A DNA stretch of 64,000 nucleotides from Gp1-AA133 sp963850425 (GTDB taxonomy: Bacteria; Acidobacteriota; Terriglobia; Terriglobales; Acidobacteriaceae): the NCBI GenBank assembly GCA_963850425.1, contig CAWKLF010000005.1, positions 372,001 to 436,000 on the forward strand, in the 5' to 3' direction. Position numbers and translations under genes: made by a program. Position 1 is the stretch's first letter; each line of letters starts with the position of its first letter. This document shows, piece by piece, positions 8,893 through 17,819 of this stretch. The notes under the pieces are model-generated. The model did no database searches and was not told the origin of the DNA. It worked only from the letters and a program-made list of their open reading frames with translations.

Positions 8893-10002
8893 ATGATGCG
8901 CTGGACCGCCGCCCTCAGTTTTGTCTTCGTAACTCTCATTCCCCACGCACAATCGCAAACCGCATCCGCTGAAAGATCATCCGAAGTTGTGGCTCCAGCC
9001 TCAGTCGGCCTTTCGGCAGACCCTTTGGCAGCTATGGAGAAGGCCATCCGGGCAGGCGAGTTCAAGAAAATCGGCAGCGTTCTCATAGCCCGCCACGGAA
9101 AACTCGCATACGAGGTGTACTTCGACGGTGAGGTCTCCACCTTGCGCGATACCCGCTCGGCTACCAAAAGCATCACCGACATATTGATAGGAATTGCGAT
9201 CGGCGAAAGGAAGCTGAGCGGCGTCGATGCGAGGGTGCTGTCGTATCTGCCCGAGCGCGCAAAGAAAATGCAGAATCCCGACCCGCGAAAGGACAAGATC
9301 ACCCTCGAAGACTTTCTTACCATGAGTTCGCCGCTCGAATGCGACGACTGGAACGACGCTTCCCGCGGCAATGAAGAACGCATGTATGTGGTCGAGGACT
9401 GGACCCAATTCATCCTCGACCTTCCCGTGCGTGGGCGCATGCATGTAGGCGAGAGCATCGAACCGCCACCCTACGGCCGCGATTTCAGCTACTGCACCGG
9501 CGGGGTGTTCACGCTGAGCGAGGTCCTCGCGAAAGCAACCGGCACGCGAACCGACCGCTACGCCCAGGAAAAACTATTCGGTCCCCTGGGCATTGCCGAC
9601 TCCATCTGGGTATATTCGCCGCTGAACGTCCCGCAAACTGGCGGAGGCCTGCGCCTCACCAGTCGCGACCTCCTGAAGATCGCGGAACTCTACCGCACAG
9701 GCGGCACTTGGGAAGGGAAGCATATCGTCGACGAAGGCTGGGTGAAGGCCTCGACCACGCCGCATGCCCGCATCGACGACGACACCGAATACGGCTACCT
9801 GTGGTGGTTAAAGAATTTCAAATCGGGGGAGAAGAGTTATGCTGCCTTCTTCATGAGCGGCAACGGCGGCAACAAGGTAATGGTGTTTCCGGACCTCGAC
9901 ATGAGCGTCGTGCTCACTAGCACGAACTACAACACGAAAGGCATGCACCAGCAGACCGAGCAACTACTGACGGATTACATCCTCCGCGCGGTCCAACCAT
10001 AG
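8893..10002 (+). CDS. Secreted serine hydrolase of the beta-lactamase/esterase (class C-like) family
   Basis: A 369-residue protein with an N-terminal signal peptide (MMRWTAALSFVFVTLIPHAQS). The catalytic SxxK motif is Ser89-Ala-Thr-Lys92 in DTRSATKSITDILIGIA. A second motif around FSYCTGGVFTLSEVLAKATG corresponds to the Tyr-x-Asn region of penicillin-binding-protein-like folds. Later GGGLRLTSRDLLKIAELY and YGYLWWLKN are typical of this family. Such enzymes include esterases, D-amino-peptidases and lactamases; nothing here singles out antibiotic resistance. It follows lepB by about 145 bases on the same strand and has its own leader. Confidence 0.82.
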   Translation: MMRWTAALSFVFVTLIPHAQSQTASAERSSEVVAPASVGLSADPLAAMEKAIRAGEFKKIGSVLIARHGKLAYEVYFDGEVSTLRDTRSATKSITDILIGIAIGERKLSGVDARVLSYLPERAKKMQNPDPRKDKITLEDFLTMSSPLECDDWNDASRGNEERMYVVEDWTQFILDLPVRGRMHVGESIEPPPYGRDFSYCTGGVFTLSEVLAKATGTRTDRYAQEKLFGPLGIADSIWVYSPLNVPQTGGGLRLTSRDLLKIAELYRTGGTWEGKHIVDEGWVKASTTPHARIDDDTEYGYLWWLKNFKSGEKSYAAFFMSGNGGNKVMVFPDLDMSVVLTSTNYNTKGMHQQTEQLLTDYILRAVQP

Positions 10003-10163
10003 GCATGTCTCCCTAAACAATGCATTCCCGGGGCAATGCGTTCCGGACAATTTCGTGTGACAATTCGTACCAGATAGGATTCGTATCAGGGCGCGCCTTC
10101 CGGCGCTGCCACTCACGACTGAAAAAAATCCACGGGCAGTGGAAAACTTCCCCGCAAATCCAA

Positions 10164-10192
10164 TTGGAGGAACTGCGCATCCCTGCTAAAAT
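10164..10192 (+). promoter_or_regulatory. Sigma-70-type promoter of carA
   Basis: TTGGAG (10164-10169), a 17-base spacer and TAAAAT (10187-10192), ending 27 bases before the carA ATG. Spacing is ideal and both hexamers are close to consensus. Confidence 0.55.
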
Positions 10193-10219
10193 CTCTAAAA
10201 TCCAATCCCGGGAGCAGGA

Positions 10220-11360
10220 ATGCAAGCTATCCTTGCCCTCGAAGATGGGCGCATCTTTCGAGGCAAAGGTTACGGCGCCAGAGGCGAATGCTACGGGGAA
10301 GTCGTTTTTAATACTTCCATCACCGGTTACCAGGAAATTTTCACCGACCCCTCCTACTCAGGACAGATCGTTGTCCTGACCACACCCGAAATCGGCAATT
10401 ACGGGACCAATCCAGAAGACAACGAGGCCAACCATCCCTACATCGAGGGACTGGTCGTGCGTGAGTTCTCGAAAGTCAGCTCGAACTGGCGCTCGCAGCA
10501 GGTCGCCGAGGAGTACCTGGAACAGTTCAAGATTCCGGTGCTGGCGGACATCGATACGCGTGCGTCTGGTCCGTCACCTGCGCGATCACGGGGTCATGCG
10601 CGGCGTGATCTCGACCATGGAAGCTGATCCTGAAAAGCTCGTGGCCAAAGCGCTGTCGATTCCGAAAATGGACGGCACGGACCTTGCCAAGGTCGTAAGC
10701 ACCACGCGGCCGTATGTCTGGGAAGTCGGCGAACGTTCCCACGAGCCGGTGGCCGTGGTGGGCGTAAAAGATGAGCCGCCGCGTTTTCACGTGGTCGCCT
10801 ACGACTACGGCATCAAGCAGAACATCCTGCGCAAATTGCGCGGCGAAGGCTGCAAGGTCACGGTTGTTCCCGCGCAAACGCCTGCGGAAGACGTCCTGGC
10901 GCTGAAGCCCGATGGCGTGTTTCTCTCCAATGGCCCCGGCGATCCCGAGCCGTGCACCTACGCGGTCGACAACATCCGCCGCTTGATGGGACGCCAGCCC
11001 ATCTTCGGCATCTGTCTGGGGCACCAACTGACGGGCTTGGCCCTCGGTGGCAAAACCTACAAGCTGAAGTTCGGCCACCACGGCGGCAACCATCCGGTGA
11101 AGCAGTTGGGCACCGGCAAGATCGAAATCACCGCCCACAACCACAACTTTGCGGTAGATCCGGACTCGCTGCCCCAAAGCGAAGTCGAGTTCACGCACAT
11201 CAATCTGAATGACAACACGCTCGAGGGATTGCGGCACCGGAATCTGCCCCTATTCACCGTGCAGTATCACCCGGAGGCGGCCCCGGGCCCGCATGACTCG
11301 CATTATCTGTTCAAGGATTTTGTGAAGATGATGGAGGAGGGGAAGGGCAGTGGGCAGTGA
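10220..11360 (+). CDS. carA: Carbamoyl-phosphate synthase small subunit (frame broken at about 10565)
   Basis: The glutamine-hydrolysing subunit of carbamoyl-phosphate synthase supplies ammonia to CarB for pyrimidines and arginine. The N-terminal part (MQAILALEDGRIFRGKGYG to DIDTRA) is in one frame. The rest, from LVRHLRDHGVMRGVI through the amidotransferase motif IFGICLGHQLTGLALGG (nucleophile Cys) and VQYHPEAAPGPHD, is in another. Removing one T at 10565 gives a continuous protein of normal length, about 380 residues. Because both halves are fully conserved and the gene is usually essential, a sequencing or assembly insertion is more likely than decay. It has its own promoter at 10164-10192. 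Confidence 0.9.
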
Positions 11361-11407
11361 TCGGTTTGTAGTGGTCAATTAGGCTCCACGTGGTACGAGG
11401 TCTGGTC

Positions 11408-11932
11408 ATGGCGACGGCTCGGGCGATTCTTATCTCGACAACAATCCTCGCCGTTGCCTCATTGTCTCGTGCACAGACCATTGACCTCAGTGGGTACCAA
11501 GTGAACTCAGCAGCATTGGGACTGATACCCGTATTTGACCATGACCTTCGGGGATTCATTCGATGTGGTGATGCGAAATCAGCGAATGCGAAGATCGACT
11601 TGGTCAAACTGTCGAGGGATTTATCTGCGTGGACCTCGGGGTTGCCCATGCTTCACGCGAATTCTGATGAACGCGGTGCCTTTCACCTTTGGGTCCCAGA
11701 GGGTGATTGGATGTTGATTGTTCGAGCGACATGTGAACAGTCTGTGTCTCCTTGGTCACAAACCCTGTTACGAGTAGGGCACGCGATCCATATTTCCCGT
11801 CAGGTATCGAATCAATCGATTCGTGTGCTCGACGTGAAAATGGAGACAGGAGAAATGCAAGTGGTGAGAAATGGGGAACCTGAAATGGAGGTCGGGCTGA
11901 ATGGCGGGAAGGGGAAGGGCCCCATCTACTAA
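11408..11932 (+). CDS. Small secreted hypothetical protein between carA and carB
   Basis: From ATG 11408 the product has about 174 residues with a clear signal peptide (MATARAILISTTILAVASLSRA, then QTIDLSGYQV). The mature chain reads like a small beta-rich domain (GAFHLWVPEGDWMLIVRATC, then QVSNQSIRVLDVKME), reminiscent of carboxypeptidase regulatory-like folds, but I do not recognise a family. The C-terminus is glycine and lysine rich. Codon use is less GC-biased than in carA and carB, and the gene sits beside a RAYT element, so it may be acquired. A GTG at 11390 is the alternative start. Confidence 0.55.
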   Translation: MATARAILISTTILAVASLSRAQTIDLSGYQVNSAALGLIPVFDHDLRGFIRCGDAKSANAKIDLVKLSRDLSAWTSGLPMLHANSDERGAFHLWVPEGDWMLIVRATCEQSVSPWSQTLLRVGHAIHISRQVSNQSIRVLDVKMETGEMQVVRNGEPEMEVGLNGGKGKGPIY

Positions 11933-11952
11933 GAGTCCGGAAGCGAGAAGCT

Positions 11953-12019
11953 TTGAAAGGGCGCGCCTTCAGGCGCGCCGTATGTCGGCACAAAGGACGA
12001 GGGCTTTAGCCCCTGAGGT
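11953..12019 (+). repeat. Left inverted REP repeat of the RAYT element
   Basis: Two hairpin modules: GGCGCGCC-TTCA-GGCGCGCC (within 11953-11980) and GGGCTTTAGCCC (11998-12019). Both are present in reverse complement, in reversed order, at 12472-12538, so the transposase gene is bracketed by an inverted pair. Confidence 0.88.
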
Positions 12020-12025
12020 TCGCCG

Positions 12026-12550
12026 TTGAGACCGCCACGAGAGCACGCGACTAACACGCAGCAGACCTACATGGTCACGACGAGCACGTGGGAGCGGCGC
12101 GATCTGTTTCGCAATGAGCGATGGGCGAATCTGTTGATCGACACTCTGTATCACTATCGTCGTTCGGCATACTTGCTGCACGAATTCGTGATTATGCCGG
12201 ACCATTTGCATGTTCTCCTGACGCCATTGACGAGTCTTGAGAAGGCCGTGCAGTTCATCAAGGGCGGATTTTCTTATCGTGCGAAGAAAGAGTTATCCTC
12301 GAATCTCGAGATCTGGCAGAAGGGATTTTCAGATCATCGAGTTCGAGATGCGAGCGACTATCGCGTGCACGCGATCTATATCCGACAAAATCCCATGCAA
12401 AAGCATTTATGTGAGCAGCCAGAGCAATATCCGTATTCGTCCGCCAATAGTCGATTCCAAATCGACAGCGCACCTCAGGGGCTAAAGCCCTCGGGAGAAG
12501 TCGAGCTTCTCGGCGCGCCTGAAGGCGCGCCCTTTCAAAACAAATCGTAG
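12026..12550 (+). mobile_element. REP-associated tyrosine transposase (RAYT, Y1/HUH family)
   Basis: The 174-residue product carries the HUH motif in EFVIMPDHLHVLLTP (His60 and His62) and the catalytic tyrosine region DYRVHAIYIRQNP (Tyr118 likely), preceded by WQKGFSDHRVRD. RAYTs are single-domain tyrosine nucleases that recognise and probably spread REP hairpins rather than moving as classical insertion sequences. Start is TTG at 12026 (RPPREHATN...), six bases after the left repeat. The last 25 or so residues (from about APQGLKPSG) are encoded by the right REP, whose end also supplies the stop at 12548-12550. Conservation of both motifs suggests an active enzyme. Confidence 0.9.
12472..12538 (-). 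repeat. Right inverted REP repeat of the RAYT element
   Basis: ACCTCAGGGGCTAAAGCCCT (12472 onward) and the block at 12511-12538 built on GGCGCGCCTGAAGGCGCGCC match the left repeat (11953-12019) in reverse complement: about 28 identical bases in the outer block and 22 in the inner block. It overlaps the 3-prime end of the RAYT reading frame. Confidence 0.88.
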
Positions 12551-12641
12551 CAACGGAAAAGCCTATGGGCGCGCCATGGAGCCAACGACTAGCGACTAAG
12601 GGCCAAGGACCAACGACTAAAGGACCAACGACCGATTCCTA

Positions 12642-15600
12642 ATGCCTAGACGCAACGACATCTCGAAAATCCTGATCCTCGGCTCCGGCCCCATTGTCAT
12701 CGGGCAATCTGCCGAGTTTGACTACTCCGGCACCCAAGCCTGCAAGGCGCTTAAGGCTGAGGGATTTGAAGTGGTGCTTGCGAACTCGAATCCGGCGACC
12801 ATCATGACCGACCCCGAGATCGCCGACCGCACTTACATCGAGCCGCTCACCCGCGAGTACCTGGAGGAAATCATCCGTATCGAGCGCGAGATGTCGCCAG
12901 GCGCAGGTTTCGCTATTTTGCCCACCGTGGGCGGACAGACCGCGCTCAACCTTGCGGTCGAACTCTCCGACAGCGGCGTGCTCGACAAATACAACGCGTT
13001 TCTCATCGGCGCAAACATCGCGGCTATCAAGAAGGCTGAAGATCGCCTCTTCTTCAAAGACGCGATGCAGAAGATCGGTCTCGACGTTCCCAAGTCCGCG
13101 CTCGTTAACAATCTCAAAGACGGCCTCGAATTCGCCGGAAAAATCGGCTTCCCGGTTATCATTCGGCCCTCGTTCACGCTGGGCGGCACAGGTGGCGGCA
13201 TTGCCTTCAATCGCGAAGAACTCATGGAACTGCTGGCGCGCGGCCTCGATCTCTCTCCCGTCCACGAAGCCTTGATCGAGGAATCCGTCCTCGGCTGGAA
13301 GGAATACGAGCTCGAGGTGATGCGCGATCTCAAGGACAACGTCATCATCATCTGCTCGATCGAGAACTTCGATCCCATGGGCGTGCACACCGGCGACTCC
13401 ATCACGGTTGCGCCCGCCCAGACGCTGACCGACCGCGAGTACCAGGCCATGCGCGACGCCTCCATTGCCGTGATCCGGGAAATCGGTGTGGAGACCGGCG
13501 GATCGAATATTCAGTTCGGAGTGAATCCTGAGACCGGTCGCATGGTCGTTATCGAGATGAATCCGCGCGTCTCGCGTTCATCCGCGCTCGCATCGAAAGC
13601 TACCGGCTTCCCGATCGCGAAGATCGCCGCCAAGCTCGCCGTTGGCTACACGCTCGACGAGATTCCCAATGACATCACGCGCAAGACGCCGGCCTCGTTC
13701 GAGCCGACGCTCGATTACGTGGTGGTGAAAATTCCGAAATGGCAGTTCGAGAAGTTCCCCGGCGCCGACGAGAGCCTGGGCCCGCAGATGAAGTCGGTGG
13801 GCGAAGTGATGGCCATTGGCCGCACTTTCAAGGAAGCGTTGCTCAAGGGAGTACGCGCGCTCGACACAGGACGCAAGTCGGGATCAGAAAAGATCGAGCC
13901 GAAAATTCTCACGCAGCGGCTGGTCACTCCACATCCCGAGCGGCTAAGTTACGTGCGCTACGCGCTGCGCCAAGGCTACACAGTCAAGCAGCTTGCCAAG
14001 GTGACGTCCATCGACCCGTGGTTCCTCTACCAGCTGAAAGAAATAAATGACATGCAACTGGAACTCGAAAAGCATCCGATGGACTCGATGCCCGCCGATG
14101 TCTTGCGCGAGGCCAAGCGCATGGGCTTCTCCGATGCCCGGCTCGCGAACATCTGGCGTCTCGAGGGTAAGGGTGGACAGGAGAAGGTCCGCCACCTGCG
14201 CAAGAAGCATCGCGTGCAGCCGGTCTACAAGCGAGTGGACACCTGCTCGGCAGAATTTGAAAGTTACACGCCGTACCTCTACTCGACCTACGAGGAGGAA
14301 GACGAAGCTGCACCGACGGACCGGAAGAAAGTCATCATTCTGGGCAGCGGGCCAAACCGCATCGGGCAGGGAATCGAGTTCGATTACTGCTGCTGCCACG
14401 CCTCATTCTCGTTGCGCGAAGACGGCTTCGAGACCGTGATGATCAATTGCAATCCCGAAACCGTCTCGACCGACTACGACACCAGTGACCGCCTGTACTT
14501 CGAGCCCCTCACCATGGAGGACGTCTTCGCGGTCTACGAACATGAAGCGTCGGGCAAGGCATCGGTCGGCGTGATCGTCCAGTTCGGCGGACAGACCCCA
14601 CTGAACCTCGCTCTTCCTTTGAAAGCCGCCGGCGTGCCCATCATCGGAACCTCGCCCGAATCCATTGACCTCTGCGAAGACCGCAAGCGCTTCGGAAAGT
14701 TGCTCGACGAACTGGAGATTCCGCAGGCGCCGGGCGCGATGGCGACTTCGCTGGAAGAAGCCGTCGAAGGCGCAAAGAAAGTCGGCTACCCCGTCCTGGT
14801 TAGGCCGTCGTATGTCCTCGGCGGCCGTGCCATGGTGATCGCTTACGACGAAGACTCGGTCGTCCACTACATGAAAGAAGCGGTCGAGTACTCGCAGGAT
14901 CGTCCCGTGCTCATCGACCACTTCCTCGAAGACGCGATCGAGGTCGACGTCGATGCGCTCTCCGACGGCGAGGATGTCGTCATCGCCGGCATCATGCAGC
15001 ATATCGAGGAAGCCGGCATCCACTCGGGCGATTCCTCCTGTGTGCTGCCCGCGGTCGATATTCCAGCGCACCTGCTGCAGCGCATGCGCGATTACACGTT
15101 CAAGCTGGCACGCGCGCTGAAAGTTGTCGGGCTGATGAACATCCAGTTCGCCATCCCTCGAACCACCAACGGCGGCTCCGAAGGCGGCAAGGTCTACGTT
15201 CTTGAAGTGAACCCTCGAGCGTCGCGCACCGTGCCGTACGTCTCGAAAGCTACGGGAGTGCCTCTTGCACGCATTGCCTCGCGGCTGATGACCGGCCGCA
15301 AGCTGCGCGAGTTCCTCCCCGAAAACATTGAGCGCGGCACTGACCTCGATACCGGACGGGGATACTACGTAAAGTCGCCGGTCTTCCCGTGGAGCAAGTT
15401 TCCGGGCGTCGACACGGTTCTCGGGCCCGAGATGCGCTCGACCGGCGAAGTCATGGGCGTGGCCGACAATTTCGGCGAAGCCTTCGCCAAGGCACAGATC
15501 GCCGCCGGGCAGAAACTGCCTGCCCAAGGATCCGTTTTCATCAGCGTAACCGACCACGACAAAGCCGGAGTCGCGGACGTCGCCCGCCGCTTCGCCGACA

Positions 15601-15944
15601 TGGGGTTCAAACTGGTGGCGACCGCTGGCACCGCCGACATCATCGAAAGCGCCGGCCTGAGCGTGGAACGAGTCTACAAAGTCAAAGAAGGCCGCCCGAA
15701 CGTGGTCGACCTCATCAAAGGCGATCGCATTCAGCTCATCATCAACACTCCCCACGGAGCCGATCCCTGGTTTGACGAGAAAGCCATCCGCCGCGCGGCC
15801 GTTACAGCGCGCATCACGACCATCACCACGCTGTCGGCAGCGCGGGCCGCTGCCGAAGGCATCGCCGCACTCCAGCGAGGTGAGGTCCGCGTGCAGGCGC
15901 TACAACATCTGCACGCCGAACGGGTCGCGGGGAAGCGGCGGTAG
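12642..15944 (+). CDS. carB: Carbamoyl-phosphate synthase large subunit
   Basis: The 1100-residue protein has the two homologous ATP-grasp halves of CarB. The first starts KILILGSGPIVIGQSAEFDYSGTQ and the second begins near residue 565 with KVIILGSGPNRIGQGIEFDY. An oligomerisation domain lies between, and the C-terminal MGS-like allosteric domain spans about 960-1080 (FISVTDHDKAGVADVARRFA). It makes carbamoyl phosphate from bicarbonate, ammonia and 2 ATP. The gene is intact and slightly longer than the usual 1070-1080 residues. In most bacteria carB directly follows carA; here 1.28 kb with a secreted-protein gene and a RAYT element separates them, so an own promoter is likely. Confidence 0.97.
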   Translation: MPRRNDISKILILGSGPIVIGQSAEFDYSGTQACKALKAEGFEVVLANSNPATIMTDPEIADRTYIEPLTREYLEEIIRIEREMSPGAGFAILPTVGGQTALNLAVELSDSGVLDKYNAFLIGANIAAIKKAEDRLFFKDAMQKIGLDVPKSALVNNLKDGLEFAGKIGFPVIIRPSFTLGGTGGGIAFNREELMELLARGLDLSPVHEALIEESVLGWKEYELEVMRDLKDNVIIICSIENFDPMGVHTGDSITVAPAQTLTDREYQAMRDASIAVIREIGVETGGSNIQFGVNPETGRMVVIEMNPRVSRSSALASKATGFPIAKIAAKLAVGYTLDEIPNDITRKTPASFEPTLDYVVVKIPKWQFEKFPGADESLGPQMKSVGEVMAIGRTFKEALLKGVRALDTGRKSGSEKIEPKILTQRLVTPHPERLSYVRYALRQGYTVKQLAKVTSIDPWFLYQLKEINDMQLELEKHPMDSMPADVLREAKRMGFSDARLANIWRLEGKGGQEKVRHLRKKHRVQPVYKRVDTCSAEFESYTPYLYSTYEEEDEAAPTDRKKVIILGSGPNRIGQGIEFDYCCCHASFSLREDGFETVMINCNPETVSTDYDTSDRLYFEPLTMEDVFAVYEHEASGKASVGVIVQFGGQTPLNLALPLKAAGVPIIGTSPESIDLCEDRKRFGKLLDELEIPQAPGAMATSLEEAVEGAKKVGYPVLVRPSYVLGGRAMVIAYDEDSVVHYMKEAVEYSQDRPVLIDHFLEDAIEVDVDALSDGEDVVIAGIMQHIEEAGIHSGDSSCVLPAVDIPAHLLQRMRDYTFKLARALKVVGLMNIQFAIPRTTNGGSEGGKVYVLEVNPRASRTVPYVSKATGVPLARIASRLMTGRKLREFLPENIERGTDLDTGRGYYVKSPVFPWSKFPGVDTVLGPEMRSTGEVMGVADNFGEAFAKAQIAAGQKLPAQGSVFISVTDHDKAGVADVARRFADMGFKLVATAGTADIIESAGLSVERVYKVKEGRPNVVDLIKGDRIQLIINTPHGADPWFDEKAIRRAAVTARITTITTLSAARAAAEGIAALQRGEVRVQALQHLHAERVAGKRR

Positions 15945-15990
15945 ATGTGTGCAAGGTCCGAGCCCGGAACGATCGCCTTAGTGGTGATCA

Positions 15991-16016
15991 GCCTGCCAAT
16001 CTTGGCAGGCGCGTTT
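15991..16016 (+). terminator. Probable terminator of carB
   Basis: GCCTGCCAA-TC-TTGGCAGGC is a perfect inverted repeat (effective eight-pair stem with a four-base loop) followed by GCGTTTCTT. The T-run is interrupted, so strength is uncertain. Confidence 0.55.
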
Positions 16017-16145
16017 CTTCACGGCCCATTACAATCCCTGCTAGCGTTAAGTGGTCGAACGAAGACAATTCCTTGATTAACTGCTAACCTCGGGACGTTC
16101 AACTTACCAGGTCTCAGCCCGAAATCTTTTGCATGGAGGGAGACC

Positions 16146-16595
16146 GTGTCACAAAAGAAAGAAAATGTAGCCTTGGCCCATCGCTGGTTTGAGGAACTCT
16201 GGAACAAGGGCCGGTTCGAGACGATCGACGAGATGGCCGATACCAACGCTTCGGGACAAGGCCAAGTGCTCCACGATGCTCCCATCAACTTGAAAGAATT
16301 TCGCAAGTTCGCACAACACTTGCGCGCTGCTTTCCCGGACTTTCATCTGACGATCCAAGACACCGTCGCGGAAGAGGATCGCGTGGTCCTGCGCTGGCAG
16401 GCGGACATGACCCACTCCGGACAATTCCTGCGATATCCACCGACGGGGAAAAAGGTGAGAATCTCCGGCATCACAATTTTACAAATAAGGAACGGCAAGA
16501 TCATCGCAGGCTGGGATAAGTGGGACCAGTTAGGTTTGCTCGAGCAAATCGGTGCTGTGCCCGAACAATACCCGCGGCCTGGTGTTGCTGCCTAG
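16146..16595 (+). CDS. SnoaL-like / ester cyclase family protein
   Basis: A 149-residue single-domain protein of the NTF2/SnoaL fold. It has the N-terminal helix NVALAHRWFEELWNKG, HLRAAFPDFHLTIQD, the strand DRVVLRWQADMTHSGQF and the closing GKIIAGWDKWDQLGLLEQIG, which is very typical of SnoaL-type polyketide-cyclase-like proteins. It starts at GTG 16146, preceded by GGAGGG at about 6 bases. The many members outside antibiotic clusters have unknown small-molecule roles. It is followed after about 125 bases by the DapA-like aldolase. Confidence 0.78.
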   Translation: MSQKKENVALAHRWFEELWNKGRFETIDEMADTNASGQGQVLHDAPINLKEFRKFAQHLRAAFPDFHLTIQDTVAEEDRVVLRWQADMTHSGQFLRYPPTGKKVRISGITILQIRNGKIIAGWDKWDQLGLLEQIGAVPEQYPRPGVAA

Positions 16596-16721
16596 ATCGG
16601 ACTTCGAAGATTCGGTGGACTGACCGGCGAATCCGTAAACGAGGCCGATCTCGCAGTCCCTTGCGAGCGGCCTGCCCAGGCTCTATCCTCTCAATGAACG
16701 AGTTTGTGAGGATCAATCCCA

Positions 16722-17789
16722 ATGCTGCTTTCCGGAATCTTCCCGCCCATCACCACCCCGTTCTACCCCGACGGCAAGGTTTACAACAAAAAGCTCGAAG
16801 CGAACCTGGAGCGCTACTCGCGCACGCCCGTAGCGGGCGTCGTGGTGCTAGGCTCCACGGGCGAAGCCATCCTGCTCTCTGACGATGAGCGTCGTGAGGT
16901 TCTCAAGTCAGCTCGTGCCGCAACCGCCAACCACAAGGTTCTGATCGCGGGCACTGGCATCGAATCGGCCATCGACACACTCCGCCTCACCGACTACGCC
17001 GCGGAATTGGGATATGACGTTGCTATGGTGCGCACGCCTCATTACTACAAGGGACAGATGAAGCCGCCGAACATGCTGGCCTTCTACCGGACAGTAGCCG
17101 ACCGTTCGCCCCTGCCCGTCATCATCTACAACTTTCCGCAAGCGACGGGCTACGACATGCCGGCGGAACTCGTCATCGAACTGGCCGATCATCCCAACAT
17201 CATTGGGATCAAGGAGTCGAGTGGCGACGTCGAAAAAACTCGCAAGATTGTCGAAGGCACGCGCCATGTGAAACGCAGCGCAACAGTGACCGAAACGTTT
17301 GATGCCGTGACCGCTCGCATGGTGAAGGCAGCCTCGGAAGGATCCGGGCCGGGCGGGGAACTGGTGCAGGTCGCAGCACTCGCAGGAACGCCGAAGCCAT
17401 CATCGGCAGCGGTCAGCGTCGTGGGCGCTCTGAAGACCCGTCAGAAAGAAGTCGGATTTCAGGTGCTGGTCGGGGCGGCCCATAAGCTGGAAAGTTCGCT
17501 GCAAGCCGGAGCGGTGGGGGCGATTCTGGCCTTTGCTGTGGCGGCGCCCACCGCCTGTTATGAAATCTATGCGGCTTGGAAAGAAGGGGACTTCGATCTC
17601 GCTCGCCTCAAGCAGAAGCGCATCGCTGAAGCCGCCGAGCGCGTCGTGGGCGGACTCGGCGTCGCCGGCGCCAAATACGCCATGGACCTCAACGGGTACT
17701 TCGGCGGGCCGGTTCGGCTTCCTTTGCTTCCCCTCACTGCAGATCTGAAAGCAGAAGTGGAAGGATTGCTGGCCGATATCCGGAATTAA
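16722..17789 (+). CDS. DapA/HOGA-family aldolase (dihydrodipicolinate synthase-like)
   Basis: The 355-residue TIM-barrel protein belongs to the class I aldolases with GSTGEAI near 44, Tyr136 in IIYNFPQATGYDMP and Schiff-base lysine Lys164 in IGIKESSGD. It is about 60 residues longer than usual because an alanine/serine-rich insertion (roughly 176-235) sits between the catalytic lysine and the FQVLVGAAHKLESSLQAGAVGAI helix. Substrate could be 4-hydroxy-2-oxoglutarate or another 2-keto sugar acid; true DapA function is uncertain because the family is broad. It ends just upstream of the TetR promoter. Confidence 0.8.
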   Translation: MLLSGIFPPITTPFYPDGKVYNKKLEANLERYSRTPVAGVVVLGSTGEAILLSDDERREVLKSARAATANHKVLIAGTGIESAIDTLRLTDYAAELGYDVAMVRTPHYYKGQMKPPNMLAFYRTVADRSPLPVIIYNFPQATGYDMPAELVIELADHPNIIGIKESSGDVEKTRKIVEGTRHVKRSATVTETFDAVTARMVKAASEGSGPGGELVQVAALAGTPKPSSAAVSVVGALKTRQKEVGFQVLVGAAHKLESSLQAGAVGAILAFAVAAPTACYEIYAAWKEGDFDLARLKQKRIAEAAERVVGGLGVAGAKYAMDLNGYFGGPVRLPLLPLTADLKAEVEGLLADIRN

Positions 17790-17819
17790 CCCGGCCGCCT
17801 ATCAATCTCGCCATTCCCC

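Noticed and set aside
10085..10112. GGGCGCGCCTTCCGGCGCTGCC upstream of carA as another REP of the RAYT family
   Set aside because: Only one arm matches and the inverted partner is damaged; too weak to call alone.
14403..15755. 450-codon open frame opposite carB
   Set aside because: It is an antisense shadow of the highly GC-rich carB coding sequence, with a composition (V, D, H, G rich) typical of such shadows and no ribosome site.
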